This document shows positions 42,212 through 53,500 of a stretch of DNA of 64,000 nt, one piece after another (the first letter of the stretch is position 1; each line of letters starts with the position of its first letter). Under the pieces are notes generated by a model. It worked only from the letters and a program-made list of their open reading frames with translations, made no database searches and was not told the DNA's origin. The stretch is taken from positions 1 to 64,000 of the forward strand of contig BGKB01000262.1 in the NCBI GenBank assembly GCA_003116975.1, given 5' to 3'. This stretch comes from Aurantiochytrium sp. KH105 (Eukaryota; Sar; Bigyra; Thraustochytrida; Thraustochytriidae). The position numbers and the translations under genes were made by a program.

Positions 42212-43978
42212 ATGTTGCCCAACAATGACGCCTCCAGCCAGGCCAAACTTTCGAACACATTCACGGCCGGAGCACAGGGATCCTCTTCATCCTTCGTGCC
42301 TGGAAGTGGCGCAACGGCGTCAGCCTCGGGCTCCCAGTTTATGTACGTCCCACAGGGAATGCAGTTCTCCCAGCCCATGGGTGGCAATCTCTCAAACATG
42401 CAGCTTGTGAGCAACCAGCAGCAACAGCAACCACAACAACAGCAGCAACAGCAACCACAACAACAGCAACAGCAGCTCTTTGGTCAATACCAGTCTCAAC
42501 AGCCGGTGCAAAATCAGGTCTTCATGCAAGTTCCCGTCGGCGCCGGCTATGTTCAAAACGGGCAGTTCTTCCCCGCGCAAACCGACTCAAACAGCTTATC
42601 CAACAATCAGGGCGTCTACTCCATGGTGCAGGTCCCCTATGGACAAGATGGCCAGCTGGCCCAGGGCGCTACCAACTCTTCCAATGTTCAATTCGCCATG
42701 CCAATGAACACCAACTCGAACGTAAACATGCAACTCTTCCCGGCCGACATGAATCAAAAGCAGAACGTAGGACCTATTTATGTGCAGCAGGGTCAATACC
42801 AACCACAATTCGGTGCCCTACACGAAAACAACGGCAAGCAGTCCAGCGCGAACAGCGGCAAAAAGAAATCAAAGCAGCAACAGCAGCAACAGCAACAGCA
42901 ACTCCAACAGCAACAGCAACAGCAACTCCAACAGCAACAAATGAGTGCCGACGCGCAAAGCGCTCTGCCCGTGCAGGGCACCATGCACGACCCTCTCAGG
43001 CATCGTCACATCGAGTCCAAATACAATGGTGTCTATTGGCATCGCCGAACGCGCTCGTGGACGTCCAAGATATGGAATAGACCTGTTGGCCGCAGTGAAC
43101 ATCTTGGCACCTTCAGTTCGGAGCTACGGGCAGCTCTGAGCTACGACATCAAGGCAGTCAAGTACTATGGTCATGGGTTCGATAGTCTAAACATTCCCGA
43201 TGAGCGCGATCGTGCGCGGCTACTGTGGGCGCTAACGCAACCTCGTATTCGTGACTCCGCTCGCCTCACCTATCTGCTCAATAACCCTGACGCAGCCATC
43301 AAGATGCTTTCGGTGCGCAACAATCGCCGCAGAGGCCAGGCGAGCAATGCTTCCACCACGAGCAGCAACAAGCGGTCCCGCAAAAACGAAACTCCCAGCA
43401 AAAGTGGATCAACGAATAGCGGAAGCTCTTCGAACGGTAGTTCCAATGACCTTGGCACTCCTTCAGGCTCTGGATCAGGCTCTGGATCAGGATCCGGCTC
43501 TGGCCCCGGGTCCAGGTCAAGATCCAGGTCCAGGTCAGGCTCTGGGTCCGGGTCCGGGTCCGGATCCGGATCCGGAGCAACTTCTTCGTCTGCAACAAAC
43601 TCAGCTCCGGTCACCCTCGTTGGTGGTGCTCACATTGCTGACGGCGAAAACCAACTGCGGGAATCTGACGCAGGCAAAGACGCTGCAGAAAATGCTGCGA
43701 GCTCGGGCAGCGCTAGCGGCTCATCCTCTGGCTCATGTGGCAAGCGCTCTGCTTCCACCTCGAGCTCCCGCCAGAAAAAAAGACGCAAATCCGGACCTAA
43801 AAGCAAAGACACTGCAAAGACTGCGGAGAGTAATGATACTATGAGCAACGATGCAGACGATGACACGACAACGGCCTCCACTCTTGTTCGAGCTATTTCC
43901 TCAAACGCCGCTTATGCGAATATGGGGTCCAAGTCTCGCGAGAAGACGGTCACCAGTGCACGTCCACCTCATGCTTAA
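42212..43978 (+). CDS. AP2-domain protein (paralogue 2)
   Basis: A 588-residue putative transcription factor starting at the first ATG, 42212 (MLPNNDASSQ). The AP2 domain at about 268-330 (SKYNGVYWHRRTRSWTSKIW at its start; LGTFSSELRAALSYDIKAVKYYG) aligns readily with that of the gene at 24805-26790. The N-terminal region is Gln/Asn-rich with several Gln runs (about 70-100 and 225-255). The C-terminal part has Ser/Gly and Gly-Ser-Arg repeats and a basic patch (RQKKRRKSGPKSK near 525). Overall plan, domain position and length match paralogue 1, supporting common descent rather than a shared domain only. Confidence 0.88.
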   Translation: MLPNNDASSQAKLSNTFTAGAQGSSSSFVPGSGATASASGSQFMYVPQGMQFSQPMGGNLSNMQLVSNQQQQQPQQQQQQQPQQQQQQLFGQYQSQQPVQNQVFMQVPVGAGYVQNGQFFPAQTDSNSLSNNQGVYSMVQVPYGQDGQLAQGATNSSNVQFAMPMNTNSNVNMQLFPADMNQKQNVGPIYVQQGQYQPQFGALHENNGKQSSANSGKKKSKQQQQQQQQQLQQQQQQQLQQQQMSADAQSALPVQGTMHDPLRHRHIESKYNGVYWHRRTRSWTSKIWNRPVGRSEHLGTFSSELRAALSYDIKAVKYYGHGFDSLNIPDERDRARLLWALTQPRIRDSARLTYLLNNPDAAIKMLSVRNNRRRGQASNASTTSSNKRSRKNETPSKSGSTNSGSSSNGSSNDLGTPSGSGSGSGSGSGSGPGSRSRSRSRSGSGSGSGSGSGSGATSSSATNSAPVTLVGGAHIADGENQLRESDAGKDAAENAASSGSASGSSSGSCGKRSASTSSSRQKKRRKSGPKSKDTAKTAESNDTMSNDADDDTTTASTLVRAISSNAAYANMGSKSREKTVTSARPPHA

Positions 43979-44556
43979 CGACAGCCTCTCCGCGCCCCTC
44001 TTTCACTCACTTTGAAACTGTTTACCTTGAATCATCTCCAAACTTTTCTTGTTCGCTTTCTTCACTTTCTCTTATTTCTCGTTCAGCACATGCGCCAACA
44101 CCGTGTCGTCGCTCACGTGTGGACATTAGCCCACAATGATTTTATCCTTATTTGCAATTCTTCATGCAGCATGGGCCTTCAAAGCTACTCGACGCCACAT
44201 ATTTTGTTGACAAGGCCAAAGCTTACGATCGATCGATCGTTGGTGGAGATCTCTGCATGTCTGACACTCTGTCATTACGATCGATCACGATAAAATAGGC
44301 CTAGGCCTAGGCCTACTTTGAAAAAAAAAAATATCATCAGGGTCGAAGAAAGATAGGGTGCCTAGCCTAGTTGTTTTAGAGATCGAACGCTCGCTTACCT
44401 GCAAAGCCTGCGGGCACGTTTGCTCGCCTGCGCGGCCTCAACCGCGCAAGGCAACAAAGGCATCGTCCTCTTCGTCTCACGCCTTCGTCTCACGTGAGCG
44501 AGCGAGTGAGCAAGCAAGCAGGCAAGCAAGCAAGCAAGTAAGCAAGCGAAAGCAAC
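43979..44556. other. intergenic region with TAGGCCTA and GCAA repeats
   Basis: About 580 bp between AP2 paralogue 2 and Beclin. It contains three overlapping TAGGCCTA units at 44296-44315 and a (GCAA)n array at 44506-44548 immediately before the Beclin start codon. Confidence 0.5.
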
Positions 44557-45636
44557 ATGGCTGCCACCGCCCAGGAGGTCGAGGCGCACAAGGTGCTCGT
44601 CGATATTCTAGACAGCTTTGCGGCTGCCAACGGTCACGTCGACGTAGAAGAAGTCCAACGACAGCTGGACGCCAGCCTCGAAGCCGCACAAGAACGTCTT
44701 CCTCTTCAAAAGGATTTTCTTCGCACGGCCCAAAACGCCAGTGACGCAGCCAGTTCGGACGACATCACCACAAGTAGCAGCGAAAGCGATAAAGACGCGG
44801 ACGATAGCCACCAAGAAACTCGCGAAACAGATAATAATATGGACGAACTCGACAAAGTCGATGAGGCCCAACTTCGACGCGACATCAAGAGTCTAGAACA
44901 AGAATTTGCGGCCCTCGCACAGAACCTCGATCAAGTCAAGGCCCTCGAAGCCGAAACGCGGAAACTCCAAGATGCAAGCTGGCGGAGACACGCTCTTGCG
45001 CAGGCCGCTGCACAACAGTCAGCCGAATCGCTCGACTCGCTCCAAACACGCATCGACACGGCGCACGGCCGCAGACTCGCCCTTATGCAAACACATGTTC
45101 TCAACGATGCCTTTTGTATTTGGTACGACGATGACTTTGGCGTCATTAATGGTCTTCGTCTCGGACGACTCCCATCTGTACCCGTTGAGTGGTCCGAGAT
45201 TAATGCGGCTTGGGGCCAGGCTGCCCTTTTGCTGGCCACGCTCGCCACGGAAGTCAATTTCTCCTTTAGCAAATATCGTGTCGTGCCAATGGGCTCTGCT
45301 AGCAAGCTCGCCAAGGTCGGCAACGAGCGCACGAGCTACGAGCTCTTCCACACCAGCAACTATACTTTTTTCAAAAGCTCTTTTGAAAATGCCATGATCT
45401 GCATTCTTTACTGCGTCCGTGAGCTCGGCGAGCATGCCGAAAAGACGGATCGTACCATGTGCCTGCCTTACGCGATCGACGGCGACAAGGTCGGGGGGCT
45501 TTCTGTGCGCATTGGTGGGTCTGATGAAGTCTGGACTCGGGCGCTGAAAAATTTTCTCGCCGATCTCAAATGGCTTCTCGCCTGGAGCTCGAAGCGGATT
45601 CGCGCTCCGCTCACCCGCCAGATCTCGAATTCGTAA
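44557..45636 (+). CDS. Beclin 1 / ATG6 / VPS30
   Basis: A 359-residue subunit of the class III PI3-kinase complexes of autophagy and endosomal sorting. Coiled coil at about 95-175; then the evolutionarily conserved domain with RLPSVPVEWSEINAAWGQ near 202, YRVVPMG near 246, the F/Y-rich membrane-contact segment near 270-285, and LKNFLADLKWLLAWSS at the C-terminus. It is shorter than animal Beclin (~450) because the N-terminal region is reduced. I see no convincing BH3 motif or CxxC pair in the first 90 residues, which are Asp/Glu/Ser-rich. The ATG at 44557 follows a GCAA repeat. Confidence 0.93.
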   Translation: MAATAQEVEAHKVLVDILDSFAAANGHVDVEEVQRQLDASLEAAQERLPLQKDFLRTAQNASDAASSDDITTSSSESDKDADDSHQETRETDNNMDELDKVDEAQLRRDIKSLEQEFAALAQNLDQVKALEAETRKLQDASWRRHALAQAAAQQSAESLDSLQTRIDTAHGRRLALMQTHVLNDAFCIWYDDDFGVINGLRLGRLPSVPVEWSEINAAWGQAALLLATLATEVNFSFSKYRVVPMGSASKLAKVGNERTSYELFHTSNYTFFKSSFENAMICILYCVRELGEHAEKTDRTMCLPYAIDGDKVGGLSVRIGGSDEVWTRALKNFLADLKWLLAWSSKRIRAPLTRQISNS

Positions 45637-46151
45637 GGCGAGAGAGAAAAAAAGGTGTGGGGGGGGGGGGGGAGGGGTGAGGAGTGTCGGAGAGAGGGAA
45701 GGGGGGCTCAAAGCTCAACACCGCGTGCATTGTCACCGCAAAGCATGCACAGGTTCAACAAAGGGTCGCCTAATTTATACGTGTATGCTTTTCTCATCCA
45801 ACATACGGCGATCAAGGTTGGACGACAACAATGATCGGTCGGGTGTCCGAGGGTGTAGCGGATCACATGCTCAAACTACAGACGCGATTGAGCACCGATC
45901 CTACTTCTTCTCCATTGTAATTATATTATTTTTTGGCTGGTTCGCAGACAGACAGAACATTGGACTTTTACATAATTTGACACACACATACATAAAAAAA
46001 AAAGCCCAAATCAAGCCACCTAACAGTAAGCCAAAGGAGGAAGAGAGAGAGTAAGACAAAGCGGAAGAAATGGAGACAGGGGCGTCCTCGGGTAAAGGTA
46101 AAAGGCAGAAAGGGCGTTCTCAGCAGAAAGGAAAAGAGTGAAATGGCGTCT
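45637..46151. other. convergent intergenic region
   Basis: About 515 bp between the Beclin and metalloprotease 3' ends, with a poly-G run at about 45659-45673. No gene seen. Confidence 0.45.
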
Positions 46152-48756
46152 TCAAAGATCCGTAGCAGCACGAATGCGTGAGCCTTCCGTTTGGACATTC
46201 GGCGTGTCCACAGCCTCGATGTGCTTGTCCACATAAAGTGAACCGGCGCCCTCGTGGTAATAGGCTTGAACAAAGTCGGCGTCGGCGTTCTTCCAGCGCT
46301 TGGGATGGCGAATGTTGCGCCGCAGCCAAAAGACCACCATGGCCAAGAGTGCCAATGCAACGACTGCGCCAAAACTCGCCAGCGCTACGATGACCAAATT
46401 TATATCGCTGGTCGCGTTGTCGTCTGGACTTTGCACCGGAGCGAGATTTTGCGGCGCCGCAGACTGCACCAACAAAGAGAGAACCTGTGGCGGCGCAGCG
46501 CCCATGTATCCCAGCACCGGGTCTGCGGAGGTGCGGATGGCTTGCTGCACGCGCAGCCCATCCTCGGCGGAGACATATGCCATCTTGATGTTCACGTCAA
46601 TGTTGTCTCCGTACATTGTAATGAGGTCTTCACCGAGGTTTTCCGCAAAAACAACGAGTCCGCCTGCGCCCGTTTCAGCCAATACTGCGGCCTTGACGTC
46701 AAATGTGCAATCTCCACGGCCCACGAGCACGATATCGGTCGATTGAAACTGCACAGCACTACCAGTCAAGGACTCACACGCCGTCCCGTTGAGCTCGCGC
46801 CATGTCATTTCCTCAGGATTGCCGTATCCGCTCAGCTGCATACCAATGCGCGACCCAGTGTAGTTGAGCGGCTCGTCGCCGAAAACGAGAGCTGCCGGCG
46901 CCGGCCGACAGGAATCCGCGCTTCCGTCGTCCAGCGTTGGGCAGAAACCTCCCATGCAGTAGTAGCCTCGAGAGATGTTGGTACCAAGCCGTTCCACCGC
47001 ATATGGCGCGGTCTCCTCGCATACTGTATTGGACGGGCCGAATTTGTCGCTGGGGCAGGCGTCGAGGTCCATGATAAGGGTCAGCTCCTCGCACAGCTCC
47101 TCGCGTCGGTATCTCTCATTGAATTGGATGCGCCCATTGTACTCGGGCAAGTCATAATCCATAAGACCACCCGTTTGACCTTGGCCATCTTCGAAACTGT
47201 GCGACATGCCAAAATTGTGCCCGAGCTCGTGAGCAAAGGTCCGCCACGTGTGCGAGTGCATTGACGTCACTGCCACATTAATCCCAAGCGGATTGCAAAT
47301 TGTGCCTCGCCGTGGCTGACCCTCGTCCGGGGTCAACGCCCATGCCACGCCCACGACGCCAGGCGCCTCGTAGCACGCTGTGAGCAGGTGCCAGTGCGGC
47401 TGGCTGGACAGACCGTTCGAGGTGAGGGTGCCATCATCGAAATGCGAAGTCTGCGCCGACCTGCTGCTGGCAGCCGACGTCGAAGTCTCGAGCGCGAAAC
47501 TAAAGGCCGTCATAGCCTCCAGCGGCTGCAAGATTCCGCACAACAGGTCAGCCACTGCACACGTCCCGCTCCCGTCATCTGTCAATGAGCATTTGCAGTT
47601 CGAGTCGTAGGCGCAAAAGGTGCCCAGCTCCCCCCCCGGAGAGGCTTCCAAATAGGTCATGTACGAGCTATTCGCAGCGTCGCTCTCGAGCGGTTCTGTG
47701 ACGAGCAGGATCTGCGCCACCTCCACCTGAATATGGACCTGATGATGGTAAATCATGTTCGTCGAGGCCACGATCGCCTCGACAGCCCGCAAGGTGAGCT
47801 CTTCCGACTTGTTGAAAGCAATGACAAACCCGGCGTCGACGACAATGCCAATCTTCATAAACTGAATTTCGTCTTCCCCGGGGTAGCATCCCGACCAGAA
47901 CTTGGGCGGATTTGCGTACAGCTCCTGCGTCTCGGCAAGCGCACGCGGGCCGCTCGCGTCCCTGTCTTGCTGCTTCTTTGCGGTTCTCTCCGTGGAAGTC
48001 GTGCTTGTGCCGCTCGCGCTTGCTGCGACCATGCTTGTCATCAATTTCCATGGGGTGCGCATGCGAGGAGAGCGGGACGTGGAGCGAGGGGTCCCGGTTC
48101 ACCTGCTTGATGGCCTCGACGCCCTCCGCGTCGAGGCGCAGAGCGCCGCACGCGTGCGCCGGTCCATCGGCCATGCCCCTGCGGGACAAAACGTGTTCAT
48201 CCCAGGCCATGGAGCCCAAGATGCGCCGGTGCGTAGCGTTCAGCGAATTGGCAGCCATGCCAAAGGGCTGCACGAGCAGGTACTCTTGCAGGCCATGGTG
48301 GGCGCGGACTGCATGCACCACGCCTTGCGCCAGCTCCGTGGCCACCACCCAGCCGTCTGGCAGCACGCGCGAGAAGCTCGCCGTCACGGGCGTCGCGCCC
48401 GGGGAGGGCTGCTCCACGCCGACCGCGGTGCTGCGGAAGACCTCCGTGCTGGCCAGGCCGCCGTTGTTCGCCCGGAGGTCCTCGTACACGTGCTCCTCGC
48501 CGTTCTCGTCCACGAAGCGCAAGACGGCGCTCAAGGCGTCGCGGCTCACCTCCAGGCGCACATCCTCCGCCCGCGCGAAGTCCCCGTCGCCAGCCTGCGC
48601 AGCCGCCGCCGCCGCCGCCGCCGCGCCGCCGCCGCCAGCGCGTGCAGCAGCAGCCCTGGTCGTCCTCGTGAGGCGCGCGCCGGCCAGCTGCGGCAGCGCG
48701 CCCAGCAGCGCGCCCAGCGCCAGCAGCGCCAGCAGCGCGGCTCCGGGCCGCCGCAT
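46152..48756 (-). CDS. ADAM/M12B-like transmembrane metalloprotease with PA domain (frame change near 48.0 kb)
   Basis: The start at 48756 (MRRPGAALLALLALGALLG) is a clear signal peptide. A ~250-residue prodomain in one frame continues to about 48.0 kb, where the protein-like sequence moves to a second frame that runs to 46152. The C-terminal frame holds a metzincin active site HELGHNFGMSH with Met-turn GGLMDYD (~47150-47235), Cys-rich segments, a protease-associated-like segment (VLVGRGDCTFDVKAAV, ~46720), one membrane helix (IVALASFGAVVALALLAMVVFW, quoted in part, ~46330-46390) and a short tail. The total would be about 870 residues. I could not find a canonical GT-AG intron at the change, so an assembly indel or a missed intron is possible. 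Probable surface sheddase. Confidence 0.75.
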
Positions 48757-50578
48757 GCTCCTCGCCGGGTCGTCGCCCCGCCGCGCCTCGCCCGCCGCGC
48801 CCCTCGTCGCCGCGCTCTGCCGCGTTCGCCCTCTGCGCTGCCTTCGCGGCCTGGCCCGCCGGTCTCGGCGCGGCGCGGCACGTGCTGGGAGGGCCAGGGG
48901 CTGGATAGCAAGCAAGTAGCGACTGCGGCTAGCTGTAGCTAGCTGTAGTCTTCAGGGCTGGCGCGGCACGGCACGCCGACACTTCGGCTAGACTCGACTC
49001 TACCCACTGGAACTGCCGTGGCCGCTGGGCCTGCCTGGGCTAGGCGGGCCATGATGGCTGCGCTGTCACACACCACGCGCGCACGGGAGCACACAACGCA
49101 CACAACGCAAACGACCCGACCCGACCCGGCCCAACCCGAAGCAAACGAACACAAGACCGGGACAGCAACAACGCAACGCAAAGCAACGATGCGACAACGC
49201 TAGGCAACCGCGGCAGCATGCACTCATCCTTCACCCGCGTTGTGTGTGCGTGTGTGTGTGTGTCTGCCTGCCAGTGCAGTGCAGTGCTTTCGTCGTAATG
49301 TGAAAGCAGTCCCATTGGGGCCGAATGGGGCCGGGAAGAACTTGATTCATTCATGGCAGAGCCTGCCTGGGCCCGGAGAGACGTGCAGACCCGACGAGGA
49401 GACGCGCTCTACTGCCGCGAAGACATGCCTGCACTGCGCCGGCCACGGCGGCCGGACCCACGCTCCTCGCGCTCGCGAGCTCAAGGGGGGTGGGGGGGGG
49501 GCGGAGTCCTTGCCCGCCTAGTCACTGTCAGTCGCCCTTCCTTCCTTCCTCGCTCTGCACGTGGAAGCTAGGCCAGGCAATCCCGCGGCGTGAAGTACAT
49601 GCGCTGGCAGTTGCACGGAATGCGGAGCCGCGGTGCAGCCGAAAAGGGTGCTCTGCTCTAAGGTCGACCAAGTGAAGTATAAGTCTACGTGCTTGCGTGC
49701 GTGCGTGCGTGACGGAAATATGTTTACTACTTGAACCGGCGGGAGATGAAGTGAGATGCTTTCCACGACATGAACGAGAAGGCGATTACGATATTGTAAT
49801 CGTGCTTGCGCCGCGCGACAGAACAAACAGATAATGTGCTTACGCTTTTATCACGACCGGCTCTGATACATGAGCTTAGACGTATCGTGCTTTCATTAAG
49901 ATCTGCTGTGATCAAGATATCTTCATCTCACTCATCGTTCGGAAAATGACAATCAGTAAAAGCAATTCTGCTTTTGATTTCCTTCGTGATACAAAAGGAG
50001 AGCTCTGCAACACAGACAACAAGGACCCTTCAAGCAGAAGGGACTATGGACCTGAGCTGTCGGCGGCGCATACCCTTGCGTTGTTGGCAGCGCAACTTGC
50101 GTCGTTGGTCGCAGACTCGCGACAGCGATTTACTATCTTAGATCTTAGAATTCATGCAAACTCCGGCTGGTGGGCTCAAGCCACCTTCGCTGGCATTTCA
50201 ACTGTACACATTGTATACTACATCTGTCTTCCCAAGGCCAAAGCCGATGAATGCACAGCCTGAGAGAGAGAGCGCGCGTGGTCGGTTGGATCTCGTGCAT
50301 GTCCTTCGATCACCAAAGTTGCGACTGTCTGCCTGCCGACTGTTGACTGACAACGAATGACTGACTGACAAGCGAATGACCGACTGACAGACAGAGCTGA
50401 CAGAGCTGACAGTGACTGACTGACTGACTGTTGACGACGCAACCATCAGCCAGAGCAGTAGCAGACCGAGAGCGACCAGCGCACTAACGACACCGGCATC
50501 GCGCCTTTGGGTTGGCGCGAGTGAGCGAGTGCGAAGCGGCTCGCGACCTCGGGGCGGGCGGGCGCGGGGCCAAGGAAG
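48757..50578. promoter_or_regulatory. divergent region between metalloprotease and J-domain genes
   Basis: About 1.8 kb. The GC-rich first part has an AACGCA/CACA repeat near 49095-49135, (TG)n near 49245-49262 and GTGC at 49694-49713. The centre (49730-50250) is AT-richer. GACT repeats occur near 50340-50435. A 105-codon frame at 49946 is not convincing as a gene. Confidence 0.5.
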
Positions 50579-53500
50579 ATGAGCGGCAGGTCGACGGCAG
50601 ACCGGCTGCGCGCGCTGGCGAGCGAAGTGGACGCAACGCAGCAACGGCAAAAGTCGCGCATCAGTGGGCTGGAAGGCCAACTCGCGCGGGCGACGAGGGC
50701 CAAGGATCAGCTCGTGGACGAAAAGGATGAGCTCGACTACGAACTGGTGATGGTGAAGCGCAAGCTCGCGACAGCAGAGGAGTCCGCTAAGGTAGACGCG
50801 GAAGGACATGCTGCGCAAGTCAGACGTCTGCAACGAGAAATTGCGGCGCTGCGGTTCGAACTGGCCGCCACGAAAAAGAGTGAACGCAGTCTTACCCGCA
50901 AGCTCGAGGATTCCGAGCGCATGGTGGCTCGCCTCGACAAGGATGACGACGAGTACGAAGCCGACGATCAGCCCAAAATGCACGGAAGCGGCCTCTTCGC
51001 ATGGGCCACAGATCCTGCGGACGAAGACCCCGCCGACGAAGATCTCATGCACGAAGATGAATTCATCAACGCCGCCAAGCGCGGCCTCTCTAGCGTCCTC
51101 CGCAGCGTACTAGAGCCGTCACCCAACGAATTTCGTGACGCAAACTTGCACAAAGTCCTGGACAAGGCCCTCATCGAGAGCGCGGCGCACGGGTCGAGCA
51201 TGCTCGAGTCCATCAAATTTCTACTCGGCCATGGCGCCCAGGTGAATGCGAGCAAACCGGTCACAGAGGGCGGGCGGACTGCCCTGCACACGGCTGCTGC
51301 CAAGGGTCACAAGGACGTTGTCATGCTCCTGCTCTCGCAGCCCGATATCCGCATCGATTGTCTCGACGCGCAAGGGCGAACGCCTCTGCACCTGGCTGCA
51401 CGTCTCCGCAAGCCCGAAGCTGCGCGCGTTCTGCTGCGTAAAGGAGCAGACCCAGATCTCTTGACCGCAGACGGCCAAAGTGCTCTCGATTTGGCGCGGG
51501 GCAGCGCGGAGCAAGACAGCCAATGGTTTTCTTTGTCCTTCAAGCCCACCATGAGCATCACCCAGGTCTTTGAGAGCCCATCTGTACAGTTTTGGAACGC
51601 TTCCGCGCTTGGGCTCCGCTATTACAAGACCGAGAACTGGGAGCGCTCTCACGAGTACTTTTCGCGCGCAGTCAAGCTTGCCGAGGGTGCGCCCCAGCTC
51701 GCGAACCCACGCGACCTCTCGCGCTTGTTTTACAATCGTGCCAAGGTTGGCCTTCGACTTGGCGAGGTGCTCCAGGCGCTCAATGACAGCTCTGCTGCTC
51801 TTGCGCGGGACGAGGACTACGTCAATGCGCTCGAGATCCGCGCCGAATGCCACACCAAGCTTTTTAACTTTGAGCGCGCCACTGCCGACTACAACAAGCT
51901 CTTGGACAAAAAGTACGAGTTACCAGATGGCATCGATTCCGACCGCTTGTCGGAGTGGCGCCAAAAGGCCTCCGAGACCTCAAAGCTCGTACGCGCCTCG
52001 CACTACGAGATTCTCGGGATCAACAAGCGCGCTTCGACTGCGCAAATCAAGCGCGCTTTCCGCGAGTGCTCGATTCGATGGCACCCGGACAAGCACAGCA
52101 AGTCCGAGGACGACATGCACCGTGCACGGATCCAGTTTCAGCGCATCAACGAGGCTCGCGAGGTCCTCTTGAACTCGAACCGTCGCATCATTTACGATAG
52201 CCAGCGGGCCCGGCCCAAAGGTTTTGGATCTTACTCCTTTGGTTACGATGACGATGAGGATGACGAGGACGACTATTACTTTCAAGATTCCGAGGACGAC
52301 GATGATGACGACGACGACGACGGCGACGTCTACCGAGCTCGCAAGGCTGATGGATCTCTTTCAAAGAGTGCGCAGCAAAAGTTCCCCTGGTTTGACGAGG
52401 CCAGATGCAAGTCACTTGCAGAGTCCAAAGCATCTTTCCAGGCTCGCATGCTCGAACTTCAGCGCGAGCAAGCTGCGCGCGAAGAACAAATTCGCCTCGA
52501 CGAAGCGGCCAAGGCGGCCGCTGACCGAGCCGCTACCATGGAAGCCCAGCGCAGCAAACTTCGAGCGGCAGAAGCAGACCAGGCGCAAAGCGACCCAAGC
52601 AACGACACTCTCGATGAAGAAGCCGCCCCGGAGGCAACGCATCCGAACGAGCACAACCAGATGCAAAGCGAGGACTCGAAAGACATGGGCAAAGTGCCCC
52701 ATATCAAGCTTGCCGAGAGAGCATTGAGACCGGACACGATCCAAAGCTGGGTGGAAGATCTAGAAGATTCGCTCAGGCACGAGGGTGCGAAAGGACCTAA
52801 GACCGGCATGACATTTATAAGCGCGTTCACTAGCAGTGGTCCGACAAAGGGACCTTACCGCCTGTTCTGGAAAATGTGGTGCCGCACATCCCAGAGTGCA
52901 TTCAAACAAACAGAGCAAAGCAAACTGGACAAGAACGTTTTCCGTTTTGCTGAACACTTGACCATCGACGATCTCGCCGATGAACTGGTGCGGAATTGTA
53001 CAGGTTTTGAGCAGGACTGGGAAAGCGCTCTCGATACTGTCTTGAAATATGCGTCACACGGCACACCCTCCAAGGCTCAGCGCGACGCGCTGATCGCAAA
53101 GGCCAAGGAGCAAGATCTCCAAAGGCGCGCCAGCATTTCTACAACCGCAAATGCCGTGGGCTTTGACACCGTTTTTCCAACTTCAATGGACAAGGTACTT
53201 GATTTGGACAGTCCTTTGCTCCAAGAGACGGATCTTGATCTCGACAAAAAGGTTTCGGACAATGTATCGTTCAACACACAGCCCTACGGGAGCATGAGCG
53301 TTGAGGAGGAACTTATTGCGCGCGCCCTTCTTCGCCGCAGCGAAAAGTGGTATGAGGCTCCACTGTATCATGCCGTCGGGCCAGAGGTGCTTCTTCGATT
53401 TAATGTTGATCCATCCTACATTGACAAGGGCTATCTTCGCCACACGAAACTTCCGCTCTTCTCCCTCGACGATCTGTACGATGAGATTGCCTTGCGTCGA

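Noticed and set aside
47902-48942. Plus-strand frames of ~340 codons opposite the metalloprotease N-terminus
   Set aside because: Arg/Ala/His-rich antisense frames; the minus strand has a clear signal peptide and prodomain.
49946-50263. 105-codon plus-strand ORF with ATG
   Set aside because: Isolated in AT-richer spacer, no domain and no recognisable signal; could not be separated from chance.
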